DNA of 64,000 nucleotides from Lachnospiraceae bacterium (GTDB taxonomy: Bacteria > Bacillota > Clostridia > Lachnospirales > Lachnospiraceae): contig JAFXSQ010000005.1 in NCBI GenBank assembly GCA_017525525.1, positions 1 to 64,000 on the forward strand, given 5' to 3'. Shown here in pieces: positions 35,558 through 46,372 of the stretch. Numbering within the stretch: the stretch's first letter is position 1; every line of letters begins with the position of its first letter. The notes beneath the pieces are model-generated. The model did no database searches. It was not told the DNA's origin and was given only the letters and a program-made list of their open reading frames with translations. A program made the position numbers and the translations under genes.

Positions 35558-38500
35558 CTATTTGTAAAACTCTTTAAACGCCTTCACCATCTCTGCGCCG
35601 CTTATCTCCTTCTCCTCAAGGAGTCGGTCGGCTAAGGCACTTATGAAATCCTTATGCTTCTGTATGATCTCAGTCGCGCGCTTGTCCTCCTCTTTAAGGA
35701 TATCAAGTGCATTGCCTTCTCCGAGCTCACCCATCGCAAAGTCTTTTATCATGCTCCGCGCAGTCTTCTTTGCATATTCATAATCCTGGGATACACCCGT
35801 TGCGTTCTCTCCGAAGAATACACGCTCGGCATTTCTTCCTCCGAGGCACTCGGCTATAATATTTCGAAGCTTCTTCTCTGTCATGCTGCCGGGGGCCTGT
35901 TTACCCATCTGAACACGCCCAAAGCTTACCGCACCGCTTCTCACACTTATATTCTCAGGTATATTCTTTTTGTCAACGATATAGCCGACTACCGCATGAC
36001 CGCACTCATGGATAGCAGTTCTCCTTTTCGACTCTTTTGTGAGCTCCTTCGGATCATAAAGCTGGTCACGGTTCGGAGCAGTATCAATAAGCTCCTTGTA
36101 GCCCGGGATATCCTTCACCTGAATCTCCTTGTAGCCTTTGGGTGAATTGATATCAAACCTTGCCGCTCTCTTAAGGATAATCTGATGTATCACATGATCC
36201 ACGAATCGGCCGTTTCCGAAATTCGGAATCTCACTGAAGTAACACATCAGTTCATGTATCTTATTTCTTGCCGCATCCTTTGTTACAAGACCGTAACCAT
36301 CCATCTTCTTGTCGTATATCTGCAAAAGTTCTTCAGGTGTGTAGTCTTCAAAGCTAAATGTATAGCCTATGCGTGACATAATGCCCGGATTACTCTTTAA
36401 GAATTTTTCCATCTCATTTGTATATCCTGCAAAGATGAATACCGTATCCTCCTTGTACTCCTCCATGGCAGTAAGCAGCACCTCGATTGCCTCGTGCCCA
36501 AAACCGTTACCGGAATCACGCGAGTTACCATCAGTCAGAGAATATGCTTCGTCTATAAACAGAACTCCTCCGCGAGCACGTTTTATAACCTCAGCTGTTG
36601 TTCCCGCCGTTTTTCCTACATATCCGCTCACCAGATCTTTCTTTTCGGCGACCAGGAGCCGGTTAGACTTCAGGATTCCGACCGAATAAAGATCATCAGC
36701 TATCATCTTCGCTACTGTAGTCTTGCCTGTACCGGGATTTCCCGTAAATAACATATGCATCGAGAAGGCGGGCAGGTTCACTCCATGCTCCCTTAAATAC
36801 CTCTGGTAGATAACCTGCTGCTTAAACTCGTCAAGCTTCTTTTTCAGACTTTCGAGACCTATCATATCGGCTATTCCGATTTCTCTTTTCTCCGGCATGA
36901 TTGCCTCAAAGTCTTCTTTCCTGATAACTCTGTCTTCACTGCTTAAGGTACCGTTCAAGCCTTCGCTCTCACCGTATATTCTCTTGGCCCAGGCTCCCTT
37001 GACCTGGCCGAAGATATTTCTCACTTCGCGCGCATTGCCGAAGAACTCCCCCGAACGCTTCGACATAATGCAATTCTCCAGACTGTGAACCGCACCATCA
37101 TCAATCTTTAAGTCTTCAGAATCGCATAAGCTTTTGAATATATCAACAAGTTCTTCAGGGCTATAATCCTCAAACTCTATTTCTGTCTCAAACCGGCTGT
37201 TCAAACCCGTGTTTGACTTCATAAGGCTTCGCATCTCTTCCTTGTACCCGGCCATTATAACCAGCAGATCATCCGGATGATTCTCCATGGCGATGAGCAC
37301 CTCCTGAAGAGCCTGCATTCCCCGGTCTCCGTTGTTGATAAAACCATAGGCCTCATCTATGAAGAGCACTCCTCCATAAGCACTCTCTATCACAGTTTTT
37401 GCCTTTACATTTGTTGCCGAGTCCCAGTATGACATAAGATCCGACGGTTTCGTCTCCTTAAAAATCCTTTTCTTGACAAGGCCCATGGAGTAGAAAAGCT
37501 CACTGATTCTTCTTGCAACCGTCGTCTTGCCCGTCCCCGGATTTCCGGTGAATTTCATGTGCATGGGGCGTTTAGGCTTCTTCACCTTCGTACCCGCCTG
37601 CTGCTCCACCAGATAGTCGGTATACATACTTTTTATCTTTTCCTTCACCTTCTTCAGACCGATCAAATCATTCATCGATTCAATCACAGCCTCGGGAGTC
37701 TGCATATCGGCCTTGTACTTGGGGATACAATCCTTAGTGTACACATAATCATCCCTGAGTTTTTCGTAATAAAGCGTGAGTATACGGTTCTTAAGGTCTG
37801 TCACGAACCTCATTCCCTTCAAGTCCGCATCACGATATATAGCTTCAATATATATTTTAAGCGCCTTAGCAAAACCCGGTTCCATCCCGAATTCCGATTC
37901 TTGTTCAAGCGTACTCAGAGTTTTCTTCCATACCTGTTCCACAGTCATGGAATCTACATATACATGATACTTAAAAGTCCGGTATCTCAGTTCATTTTCC
38001 TCTCTGTAGCTCTCCCTGAATATTCTTCGGCTGGTCACTATAACAAAAGGAATTCTCGGATACTTCTTTGCAAACTCGATAAGAGTTTCAAAGCCCTCTT
38101 TGAATTTCCTGTATTCCTCCTTCTCTTTCTCCTGCGCGCTTCCGGTCCCGGTTTCAACGCTAACGGTAGGATGGGTTTTAAAATCCTTTACGCAAAGCAA
38201 CGCAACAGGATCAGACACTCCAAAAGAATCATCATCCCTTTCGAAATAACGGCAATACTCCTTCAATCTGTGTGCTTCTGTAGAGTAGACTGCCCCCTTT
38301 ACTCCGATCAGATTCTTCAGATATGGTATAAAATCTTCAGAGTAATCCGATTCCTCCTCATAGACAAGTATCAGGTTATTATACGGCGACGTTATTCCTC
38401 TATGCATCTCATAATCGGAATTGATTCTAAGCTTTCCGGTAACAAAAGCATCAAGCTTCTCATACGAATATTCGTTGATATTAAGCCCCTCTTTTTCTAC

Positions 38501-39928
38501 ATATCTCCGTAGCTGTCCCTTCTTGCTCAATATCCGGTTGTTCGCATATATATCCTCATCGCGCAATGCACCCGCATACCTGCGACTCCTGAGTCTGTGC
38601 GGGAGTGTATCCTCAGCTACATAACTATATAGCTTCATAAGCTCATCGGCAGCATCGCTTTCAGATATATTCTTACCTGCAAGCTGAACCATGTAATCAT
38701 GAGGATTGTCATTCCACATCTCAAGGTAAGCCTCTTTAAGTGCTTTCTTATCTCCTGTCAAGTCCCACAAATGAGAACTCTTTTTTCTGTAAATCTCATA
38801 TAAGACCGGTTTCTTTAAGTACATATCCGTAAAAAACATCTTTTTCTGATGTTCTTCACTCTCATCCATTGTCTTGTATATATCGCTTGTGCTATTCACG
38901 CGTTCTTCAATGTATTCATCCATGTCTCCGGCTTTAATATGACGAAAATGCTCAAAGGCTCTCTTTGCTCCCCATGCAAGGCATGCGATTTTAAGCTCCG
39001 CCGGAATGAACTTCCCGATATACCCTCCATCCGGTACGCAGATGTCTATCAACAGTAAAGCAAGTGTGTTATGCTTTGCCAAAGCAAAAGCCGCCGCCTT
39101 GCTTTCGTGGTACCTACACTCGAATATTCCATTTTCCAGAAGAAATGCATCGGCTATTCTTTCAAGCTCCTTACTTCCTCTCGGATACACAGCAAGCACA
39201 CATTCAAGCATCTTGAAAATGTGTAGCATATCCAGGCGTTCTCTCAGGTTACCGAGCACAGAACGATAGTTAGAGAAATAGATTTCCACATCATCAGGTG
39301 TCTTGTATAGCTCACTGATTTGATCGTAATCCATTCCCCTGACGAATCTGTCATAACAAAAAACAGGAATAAGACATTTACCCAGAAGGGCGATTGCCTC
39401 CCTGCTCATCTCACACGCATGTGACAAATCATTCCCGTATTTCTCATGATAGGCAACAACCTCAGCCTTCACTTCCGGCTTAAGAAGATACTCCTCACCA
39501 AAAAGCAGTGTTTTGTAAGCTATCGGGTACTTCAACACATCCATATATTCAAGCTTTCCCATGAGCAGGCCATAACAGATGTAGCTTCCGTGTTCATGCG
39601 GAAACAGCTCTTCTATCTGTCTTATGGAGAGCGCTACAATCAGCTCATTGCCAGACACCGTTTTGTACTTGTTATCACCCGAAAGATACTCATTTAATTC
39701 CGGAAGTATCTCACTCACATACCTGTACTGAAGGTATGAACGAACCGGGCCGCATCTTAATCTGTAATCATCGTTGGGTGTCTTAAGATTAGAAAGCTTC
39801 ATAGCACCATTGGCAAGCTCGGATAACCTCTTTTTGACAAATGAATCTGCCCCGTTTTTATCATCCTTTACATGCATGATACCGAACTCATCAAGTTCAA
39901 CATTCAGTTTTAATCCACCAAAATCCAT
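35558..39928 (-). CDS. Giant tandem-AAA+ / M41 zinc protease, paralogue 1 (module B)
   Basis: 1456 aa. Residues 1-510 are a helical region I do not recognise, opening with GGLKLNVELDEFG. About 515-675 looks like a degenerate AAA+ domain: NNLILVYEEESD in the P-loop position, then PVALLCVKDF and PFVIVTSRRIF as Walker B and sensor 1 equivalents. Two CbxX/SpoVK-type AAA+ domains follow, with FTGNPGTGKTT at about 795 and 1061 and GVLFIDEAYG/S Walker B motifs. The C-terminal 200 residues are a FtsH-type M41 peptidase: HECGHAVVG (about 1307) and GVSQDYEYA, whose Asp should be the third zinc ligand. There is no membrane helix, unlike FtsH. Last gene of module B, 7 bases after the Dna2-like gene. Likely an ATP-driven protease or remodeller; substrate unknown. 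Confidence 0.85.
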   Translation of the reverse strand: MDFGGLKLNVELDEFGIMHVKDDKNGADSFVKKRLSELANGAMKLSNLKTPNDDYRLRCGPVRSYLQYRYVSEILPELNEYLSGDNKYKTVSGNELIVALSIRQIEELFPHEHGSYICYGLLMGKLEYMDVLKYPIAYKTLLFGEEYLLKPEVKAEVVAYHEKYGNDLSHACEMSREAIALLGKCLIPVFCYDRFVRGMDYDQISELYKTPDDVEIYFSNYRSVLGNLRERLDMLHIFKMLECVLAVYPRGSKELERIADAFLLENGIFECRYHESKAAAFALAKHNTLALLLIDICVPDGGYIGKFIPAELKIACLAWGAKRAFEHFRHIKAGDMDEYIEERVNSTSDIYKTMDESEEHQKKMFFTDMYLKKPVLYEIYRKKSSHLWDLTGDKKALKEAYLEMWNDNPHDYMVQLAGKNISESDAADELMKLYSYVAEDTLPHRLRSRRYAGALRDEDIYANNRILSKKGQLRRYVEKEGLNINEYSYEKLDAFVTGKLRINSDYEMHRGITSPYNNLILVYEEESDYSEDFIPYLKNLIGVKGAVYSTEAHRLKEYCRYFERDDDSFGVSDPVALLCVKDFKTHPTVSVETGTGSAQEKEKEEYRKFKEGFETLIEFAKKYPRIPFVIVTSRRIFRESYREENELRYRTFKYHVYVDSMTVEQVWKKTLSTLEQESEFGMEPGFAKALKIYIEAIYRDADLKGMRFVTDLKNRILTLYYEKLRDDYVYTKDCIPKYKADMQTPEAVIESMNDLIGLKKVKEKIKSMYTDYLVEQQAGTKVKKPKRPMHMKFTGNPGTGKTTVARRISELFYSMGLVKKRIFKETKPSDLMSYWDSATNVKAKTVIESAYGGVLFIDEAYGFINNGDRGMQALQEVLIAMENHPDDLLVIMAGYKEEMRSLMKSNTGLNSRFETEIEFEDYSPEELVDIFKSLCDSEDLKIDDGAVHSLENCIMSKRSGEFFGNAREVRNIFGQVKGAWAKRIYGESEGLNGTLSSEDRVIRKEDFEAIMPEKREIGIADMIGLESLKKKLDEFKQQVIYQRYLREHGVNLPAFSMHMLFTGNPGTGKTTVAKMIADDLYSVGILKSNRLLVAEKKDLVSGYVGKTAGTTAEVIKRARGGVLFIDEAYSLTDGNSRDSGNGFGHEAIEVLLTAMEEYKEDTVFIFAGYTNEMEKFLKSNPGIMSRIGYTFSFEDYTPEELLQIYDKKMDGYGLVTKDAARNKIHELMCYFSEIPNFGNGRFVDHVIHQIILKRAARFDINSPKGYKEIQVKDIPGYKELIDTAPNRDQLYDPKELTKESKRRTAIHECGHAVVGYIVDKKNIPENISVRSGAVSFGRVQMGKQAPGSMTEKKLRNIIAECLGGRNAERVFFGENATGVSQDYEYAKKTARSMIKDFAMGELGEGNALDILKEEDKRATEIIQKHKDFISALADRLLEEKEISGAEMVKAFKEFYK

Positions 39929-39935
39929 TATACCG

Positions 39936-42900
39936 TCACCTAATCCTTTTTCTGTATATGTTGAGGCTTACGCCATCCTCAAGTTCAAATACCGCGCTGC
40001 TTACCTCGGTGTCATCCTCTTCCTTTTGCATGAACGGAAGCAGTCCGCACACAAACTCGATACCCTTCTGTAAATCCTCATCTTCAGTGTCTAACATAGT
40101 AGACGAAGGTGTCGTAAGCACCTCGGAAAAGACGGTTATCGACTTACATTTAGCTCTTGTCAGTGCGACATTGAGCCTGTTGCGGTTAAAGATAAACTCT
40201 CCCTCTGTAACTGCGCTCTCAAGGTCGGTAACACCATAGCTTACTATGACTGCATCTCTCTGCTGCCCCTGAAGCTTATCCACGGTACCTATAAACAGAT
40301 TACTTCTGTCCATACCGGTTTCAGTGCTTATCTTATCCTTTAGCTTTTCTATGTGCCTGTGATGTGGCGAAACTATGCCCAACACTCCATCTATGCTTTC
40401 AGTACCGCGCCAGAAAGCTTCCTCGGTTTCCGCATGCACCGAATTCCTAATAGCATCCGTAAGCACAGTTACAACCCTTCGCTCAGTGTCCTCTTGCTGC
40501 TTAAGCGTTCCGCCACTTATCTTACAGAAAACCATCGGCCAGTAATCCGGTGTATTCTCAAAACTATCAAGCATATAAGTCAGCCACGGCATATCTTCAT
40601 CTGCCACATCTTCAGGTACACCCTCATAGTTAAGTCTGCGGTTTGCAACCTCACCGTCTCTGCCACCATGGGATCTGTATCTGCTTCCGTATATCTTCTC
40701 AGCTGAATATCTTAGGATTATCTCATTCATCCTGAAATTCTCTTCAAGCATAATTCGATTTTCTTCATGATCAAGAGCTTTAGCCCTGTAATAAGAGAAT
40801 ACAGAACCATATTCATAAGCCTTGTCCGAATCCGTGCCATAACGCCCCTGAATAATAGCCGGAAGCTGATCATCATCTCCGACAAGAAGATATCTGCTTC
40901 GCTCCACATCACCCATGTACATCGCAAGCATCGCATCCATAACCCTGAGCTGTGAAGCCTCATCGATTATGATCAAATCAAATCTTTCTTGTCTTTGTCT
41001 ATTATTGTTTTTCACAATATTTGCGCATGACCACACGGTTGCGCCACATACAAGAGGCCGTTCCACATCATCCGCTCTCATCACATCGTAAATAGTAGCT
41101 CCATAATCCGAGTTTTCCTCTGTTACAGAAACATTCTCAATAGATTCATCCTCAAGACGATTTGACTTGTATAAACTTATGTCCCTTCGCTCACCTATCT
41201 TCTTAGATAACATCCGAAGAATATTCTCTATAGCCGAATGTGTGTTGGCTGTTACCAGCACTCTTAAGTTTCTATTCTTTTCAGCTTTATAATATCTGCA
41301 CAGCGTTATTATTGCCCTTGCAATAAAGTCTGATTTTCCTGTTCCCGGAGGCCCCTGAAGCACTGTCATTCTCTTCTCGTACAGATGCGTGAACGCGTTC
41401 CTCTGAGATTCCGTAAAATTACAATTACCAATATTACTGTATGAAAACATTCCATCCGAGAAGTCATCCTCAATAAGATCCTCGGTCAGAAGTCTTACAT
41501 CCTCCGGTCTCTCAAGCAACAGCCTGCTTGTATCCGGCGGATTGCCTTCCTCGTCAATTATGTCAAATGTATCAAACAGCTTCTTACTGTTAATGTCCGT
41601 ATATCTTAAGGATACATAATAATCCTTACCGACATCGGCTGCTGAAATGTTTCCTCTTGCAACATCCCCGGTTATCACAATATGATTTGCATCTCTTTCA
41701 TACTTAGGGATGTTCACAACATTTACACGTTCGGGAAACCATCCGGCTATGAAAAGGTTTTTGAATCTGTAATCCTCATATTTATACAGTTCCTCAACAT
41801 CATCAACTTCAACAAAAACTATCGAGATCCACTTGTCCCTTACGACATCCGTGTTACCCTCAGCAAACAGGGTTATTCTGGTTTTTTGATATCTTCCGAC
41901 CTGAACAACACGGCAATCCGTCAGTGTCATCCTTAATACATCTCCGGTCTCCATAGCAGCCTCAACTCCCTGCAGGCGCGCCTGTCTTATCTGCTGATAT
42001 TGATAAAGTGATTCGTTTTTAGCCTCAAAAAACCACTTGCGCAAAAGACGGTTTTGATAACCGGCTCTTCCGGGGAGCACAAAATTATTAAGCTTTCTGA
42101 CAAGTCTGCCGTTTTCAGCCCCTGCTTTCTGGAGCTTTCTGACTATTCCGGTTTCCGCAACAAGGCGTTTGTGAATATGCTCACATATCAAGTCTGTTGA
42201 CACCTCTAAGCCTTCACACTCTGTTTCGCCGTTCCAAACAGCATGTATTGCATCGGAGCGCATGGTATTCGTTAGTGCATCAAAGAAAAGCCTGTAATCT
42301 ACTCTGTTAAAAACCATTCCTCTGGGAACAAAGACATTCATAGAATTCACAACCTCCGGAAGCCGATATGCAACCGGAAGCGGAAGACTCACCAGTTTTC
42401 TCAACTCATTGCTTATGACTATTATAGGGAACTCTCCTACATCGTCCGGCTGCTCCTCAGTGCCGTCTACTACCCTGTCACCCTGCAGCCACAAAAGAAC
42501 GGATATGATTCTGTTGATTATCTCCTCATCGTTTTCAAGACTGTCCAAAGCCTCGTACAAGGCCTCCTCTAAGTTCATAAGCTCATAAGAATCCATGACA
42601 TAAGCTTGAACGGATTTTTGAATTCCACCATTTCCCTCATCATAGCTTTCAAGTATTTCATACAAACGAGTAATAAAATCTCTCAGGTTGTTAAAATAAG
42701 CTTCCTCCGAATCATCCTCCATAACAAAAGCTTCAAAGCTTTCTCTCCACGGTCCGTTATTATCCTCATTACCCTGAGCCTCACCGTTTCTTTCGTAAAA
42801 CAATGTATTAATTCCGAATACATATACCCTGTTATCTCCGGCGTATTTCTGCGCAGTAAGCACAATCGCAACATCCTGCCACTTCGGCATGGTAAATGAC

Positions 42901-44042
42901 CTGTGTTCCTTCCATGTATAACCTATCCATCTCAACTCATTAAAATCAGTCGAATACGGAACAGCTCTTCTTTGTACCTCAAGCGTAACCCCATCGCCTA
43001 AGATCATATCCCATGAACGGTTGCTTGAAAGAGTGTCCTTATTTTCCTCAACTGCGGCATAATCCGCAAATTCAGGTATGGTTTCCGGAGCATTAAGCCT
43101 TTCGGCATAGGCCTGCGCATATTCGGAAAGATACGGAATAAGCTTTATACTTCCCTGTTCTTTCAACTCTCTCATGCACTGTTTGTAATTCTGACACCAC
43201 TCACATTTGGGACCGACACATCTTTTCAATTCACTTTTAAGCGTCTGCTCTTCTCCGTTCACAAGAGCCTCTTTTGCTTTATTCACAAGCTCCGGAAGCA
43301 CCTCGGAAAAATACATATCAAGAAGACCGTTCTCCTCTTTTAATTCAAACGGTCTTTCCGCATCCTGTCCTCCGTTCCACAGATAACCAGTGTCGGTATT
43401 TACTATTGCATCTATTTTCTTATCATCTTCAACAGCCGCATTATACTCGTCAATCAAGGCTTCAAGCATCTTTACATACAAAGCAACCTGCACCTTATGT
43501 GCAAGCTTCATCCGCCTTGCCAGCTTGACATCTATAACAGAGAGCATAACCCTATTATTATCCTCAGACCACTCGGCACTGATTAAATCCGGGTAAGCCT
43601 TCGGGATATCCACATTAAGATTATCATCCTCCCCGTTATACAGACTCTCATCAAACCTGAACCATTCTGCTTTAAAGCCTTCCGATGCCTTTAGATACCC
43701 TTGGTACAGATACTCCGTTTCATGCGTCACTTTCACCGACTCCGCAATCCTTCGAAGCTCTTCCATGGTCTCGTCATATGTAAACTTGAGATACGACAAT
43801 CTCCCGTCCTTAACCTCAGTCTTCGCATGCAGCTTCTCCTGAGGAATAATCTCCGAGGCAACCTTCTCCTCCCACTTCTCACCTGCCTGCGCAGCAATCG
43901 GGCTTCCCGTACCGGTCGGATCATCCAATTCAAAGCTCCTGCGCCCGGCACTCTTTAAACCTCCGTAGAACAGGTTTCTTTCACACTTATGGACAAAATA
44001 CTCCTCAACACATTTTGAAGGTTTGAGTTCGAATTCAATCAT
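39936..44042 (-). CDS. Dna2-like protein: Fe-S RecB/Cas4-type nuclease plus UPF1-like SF1 helicase
   Basis: 1368 aa. The N-terminus is a PD-(D/E)XK nuclease with an Fe-S cluster: Cys11/Cys20, AYPDLISA (about 150), VIDVK (about 170), HKVQVALY, and the cysteine cluster CVGPKCEWCQNYKQC (about 276-290). A long middle region contains no motif I recognise. The helicase starts near 890: GPPGTGKSD, IIDEASQL, LLVGDDDQLP, LEENFRMN, GTVDKLQGQQRDAV, LNVALTRAK. This is the Dna2/NAM7 layout. GGAGGA precedes the ATG. It lies between the DUF2357 nuclease and the AAA+/M41 gene. It should unwind and cut DNA or RNA; the polynucleotide type cannot be told from sequence. Confidence 0.87.
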   Translation of the reverse strand: MIEFELKPSKCVEEYFVHKCERNLFYGGLKSAGRRSFELDDPTGTGSPIAAQAGEKWEEKVASEIIPQEKLHAKTEVKDGRLSYLKFTYDETMEELRRIAESVKVTHETEYLYQGYLKASEGFKAEWFRFDESLYNGEDDNLNVDIPKAYPDLISAEWSEDNNRVMLSVIDVKLARRMKLAHKVQVALYVKMLEALIDEYNAAVEDDKKIDAIVNTDTGYLWNGGQDAERPFELKEENGLLDMYFSEVLPELVNKAKEALVNGEEQTLKSELKRCVGPKCEWCQNYKQCMRELKEQGSIKLIPYLSEYAQAYAERLNAPETIPEFADYAAVEENKDTLSSNRSWDMILGDGVTLEVQRRAVPYSTDFNELRWIGYTWKEHRSFTMPKWQDVAIVLTAQKYAGDNRVYVFGINTLFYERNGEAQGNEDNNGPWRESFEAFVMEDDSEEAYFNNLRDFITRLYEILESYDEGNGGIQKSVQAYVMDSYELMNLEEALYEALDSLENDEEIINRIISVLLWLQGDRVVDGTEEQPDDVGEFPIIVISNELRKLVSLPLPVAYRLPEVVNSMNVFVPRGMVFNRVDYRLFFDALTNTMRSDAIHAVWNGETECEGLEVSTDLICEHIHKRLVAETGIVRKLQKAGAENGRLVRKLNNFVLPGRAGYQNRLLRKWFFEAKNESLYQYQQIRQARLQGVEAAMETGDVLRMTLTDCRVVQVGRYQKTRITLFAEGNTDVVRDKWISIVFVEVDDVEELYKYEDYRFKNLFIAGWFPERVNVVNIPKYERDANHIVITGDVARGNISAADVGKDYYVSLRYTDINSKKLFDTFDIIDEEGNPPDTSRLLLERPEDVRLLTEDLIEDDFSDGMFSYSNIGNCNFTESQRNAFTHLYEKRMTVLQGPPGTGKSDFIARAIITLCRYYKAEKNRNLRVLVTANTHSAIENILRMLSKKIGERRDISLYKSNRLEDESIENVSVTEENSDYGATIYDVMRADDVERPLVCGATVWSCANIVKNNNRQRQERFDLIIIDEASQLRVMDAMLAMYMGDVERSRYLLVGDDDQLPAIIQGRYGTDSDKAYEYGSVFSYYRAKALDHEENRIMLEENFRMNEIILRYSAEKIYGSRYRSHGGRDGEVANRRLNYEGVPEDVADEDMPWLTYMLDSFENTPDYWPMVFCKISGGTLKQQEDTERRVVTVLTDAIRNSVHAETEEAFWRGTESIDGVLGIVSPHHRHIEKLKDKISTETGMDRSNLFIGTVDKLQGQQRDAVIVSYGVTDLESAVTEGEFIFNRNRLNVALTRAKCKSITVFSEVLTTPSSTMLDTEDEDLQKGIEFVCGLLPFMQKEEDDTEVSSAVFELEDGVSLNIYRKRIR

Positions 44043-44117
44043 CAGCTATCCTCCATTTTTTCAGTCTTCCGCAATTCCATCATACATTTCCCGAGTAACC
44101 TCCGTTGGCATTTTCTC

Positions 44118-46355
44118 TCACGAAGCACCACAGTGAGGACAAGGAGCGATATACCAGGGCTGAAATTCCCGCAGATAATTATGCCCCCACGTATGTTTAA
44201 TCAGTTTATTATTACATTTCCAACAATGAGATTTTACCCAAAACTCGCCGCAACCTTTACAAGTAATATGGTATTTCGCATATCCACCTGCCGTATTTCC
44301 TGTAATAATATCATCGTACCCGATTGTATTTCCGCATAACAAACACCTTCTCCACACAATACAGCGCATACCATCTGTATAACCATAAGGAGCATCCCAC
44401 TCCAGGATCATACGAAACAGCCGGCTAATATATACATCATTTCCCGGAACCAAGCAAAAGCACCCAAGTTTTCGATCCCATTTTCGTCCGGAAGGATCCA
44501 TTGCTTTTCCGTAACACTCATTGATACGATCACTACCCCATATAAAAGTATCCTTCTCATCACAATGTAAAATATATGATCCGTTAACATCTACTCCACT
44601 AAGTTCATATACTTTTTGTATATACTTTTTGAGAGACACATCCTCTATTTCTGTCAGTATAGTCTTCTTATTATACTTTTTAAACTTTGAATCCATAATA
44701 TAAACCCGACCTTCGACATCAAAGGTCGTTTCGTTCAAGTATTCCAGATGCCCCAAAGTCATGCAAAAATCAGGGATTACCTTCTTCCCTGTTTCCAGAC
44801 TATCCGAGGTACCAAATACACGCTGATATTCAAGTTTAACATAATCAAACGCACTATCCTTACGCTTTAGAATTATACCTAAATATCTGCACGAAGGATT
44901 TGGGCTGTCACTGACTGCATTTTGAAGAATGTCCGCCAATGTGTCATTTACAGTTTTGTCTTCTTCGTCAAAAACACCTTGTTGAGTCCGAAAAGCATAA
45001 AACTCAAAACCGTATTTTTCTATCCAGATAGAAACAATCTTAAAATAGCACCATCTTTCATATAGTGTAAACAACTTCTGTGCCGGCATCGCACTGACAT
45101 TATTATATACATTGATCATAGGACATGATTCAATCAGTTCATACAGACTGCGGTAATAACGGTTTCTGCGAAACAACATACTGGAATGCTTTTTTTCATC
45201 ACGAAGCTTAACTTGCAATATCGGATATTTTTCCACGATTTCATCTATGCATTGAATAAGAGCACTCCATTCTTTCCGAAGATGGCGTTCCCTTTCGATA
45301 AGCTCACCATACTTTTTCTTACTCTCCTCCAGTTGCTGTTTGATTTCGTTGGCCTTTTGAGTCTGTCTCAGTTCTTTCAGTGAAGCTTCTACCCCTTCTT
45401 TATTCTTCTCTATTCCGTCAATCTGTTCCTTGTAGGATTTCTCCTTATTCTGCGAAATCCTAATTCTGTGCTTCATAAAATCCTGCATATCCAATAGATA
45501 TTGCTTCAGTACACGATGCTCATAAATATCAAAATGTTCCTCAGTGGTCAGTACATTTACCTTGGGACTGTTCGATGAGCTGTACTCAATCAAGGTGCGA
45601 GGCGTAATATGCTTCGCCTTTCGAATCGGCATCTTTTGATACACCTGACGAAGATCTGTCTCCGCATGTTTTTGCAGAACAGCAATCCGATTTTCGAACT
45701 CCGACAGAAATTTAGCTGCATCCCCGGGTGTATCTATATATCTCTTTATCCCGTCCTCTGTTTGGCAATCCCCAAGTCCCTTCTGAGCGCTCTCATCTCC
45801 GTCAGCTATTTTATATACAGAAGAACGGCGCCAGCTTTCAACAAGTTTTGAGTTCCATTCGTATAATTCCGCAATCATATCCTTATAAAGCTTCTCATCA
45901 TCCGAAAAAATGTGTACTCTGACCGCTATGAGTAATTCTCCCGCCTCAGCATATACATCCATATCTCCCACAGAGCTTCTGATCTCGTCATATATCGTAT
46001 TGGGGAAAACAAAAATATCCCGACTTTCCTCATCCTTATACTCGTATTTGAGCAAAGAAACCTCCAAATACCTATCACTATTCTCATCGTAGTGTTTCAC
46101 ATATACTCTGTCTATCGTATCCTTGTCCGCACAGAAAATAAGCTCAGCGTTTCTGTTATTTCTTCCTTGGATATAAGTCCTCGTGTATACATCCGGATTT
46201 CTTTCCGGGTAATCTTTCCAGTCGGTATCTGTTGTATCCGAGATATAACCCATATCACAGCAATTCGGTATATACTGACGTTCTAAAAACCCTTCTACCA
46301 CAGGTTTCTCATAGTCTTTTCTGTTCACATATGCAAAACGGGCATAAAAACTCAT
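44118..46355 (-). CDS. DUF2357 / McrC-like PD-(D/E)XK nuclease with C-terminal zinc ribbons
   Basis: 745 aa. The N-terminal half fits DUF2357, the domain found in McrC-type partners of McrB ATPases; a coiled coil occupies about 285-370. The nuclease core is KVIPDFCMTL (about 525) and YIMDSKFKKY (about 554), a PD…DxK site. Residues 670-745 add four CxxC pairs (CLLCG, CKGCGEFW, CWKCN, CPHCG), a zinc-ribbon array that may bind nucleic acid. It follows the short McrB-type gene by 17 bases, with GGAG upstream. Predicted to be the effector nuclease activated by the McrB-like ATPases. DNA here is visibly more A+T-rich than the core genome. Confidence 0.8.
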   Translation of the reverse strand: MSFYARFAYVNRKDYEKPVVEGFLERQYIPNCCDMGYISDTTDTDWKDYPERNPDVYTRTYIQGRNNRNAELIFCADKDTIDRVYVKHYDENSDRYLEVSLLKYEYKDEESRDIFVFPNTIYDEIRSSVGDMDVYAEAGELLIAVRVHIFSDDEKLYKDMIAELYEWNSKLVESWRRSSVYKIADGDESAQKGLGDCQTEDGIKRYIDTPGDAAKFLSEFENRIAVLQKHAETDLRQVYQKMPIRKAKHITPRTLIEYSSSNSPKVNVLTTEEHFDIYEHRVLKQYLLDMQDFMKHRIRISQNKEKSYKEQIDGIEKNKEGVEASLKELRQTQKANEIKQQLEESKKKYGELIERERHLRKEWSALIQCIDEIVEKYPILQVKLRDEKKHSSMLFRRNRYYRSLYELIESCPMINVYNNVSAMPAQKLFTLYERWCYFKIVSIWIEKYGFEFYAFRTQQGVFDEEDKTVNDTLADILQNAVSDSPNPSCRYLGIILKRKDSAFDYVKLEYQRVFGTSDSLETGKKVIPDFCMTLGHLEYLNETTFDVEGRVYIMDSKFKKYNKKTILTEIEDVSLKKYIQKVYELSGVDVNGSYILHCDEKDTFIWGSDRINECYGKAMDPSGRKWDRKLGCFCLVPGNDVYISRLFRMILEWDAPYGYTDGMRCIVWRRCLLCGNTIGYDDIITGNTAGGYAKYHITCKGCGEFWVKSHCWKCNNKLIKHTWGHNYLREFQPWYIAPCPHCGAS

Positions 46356-46372
46356 TTAATGATTATCTCCTT

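Noticed and set aside
37559-38512. 317-codon plus-strand frame opposite AAA+/M41 paralogue 1
   Set aside because: It lies wholly antisense to a protein with clear AAA+ and M41 motifs, shows no family features, and has no ribosome-binding site; it is a shadow frame.
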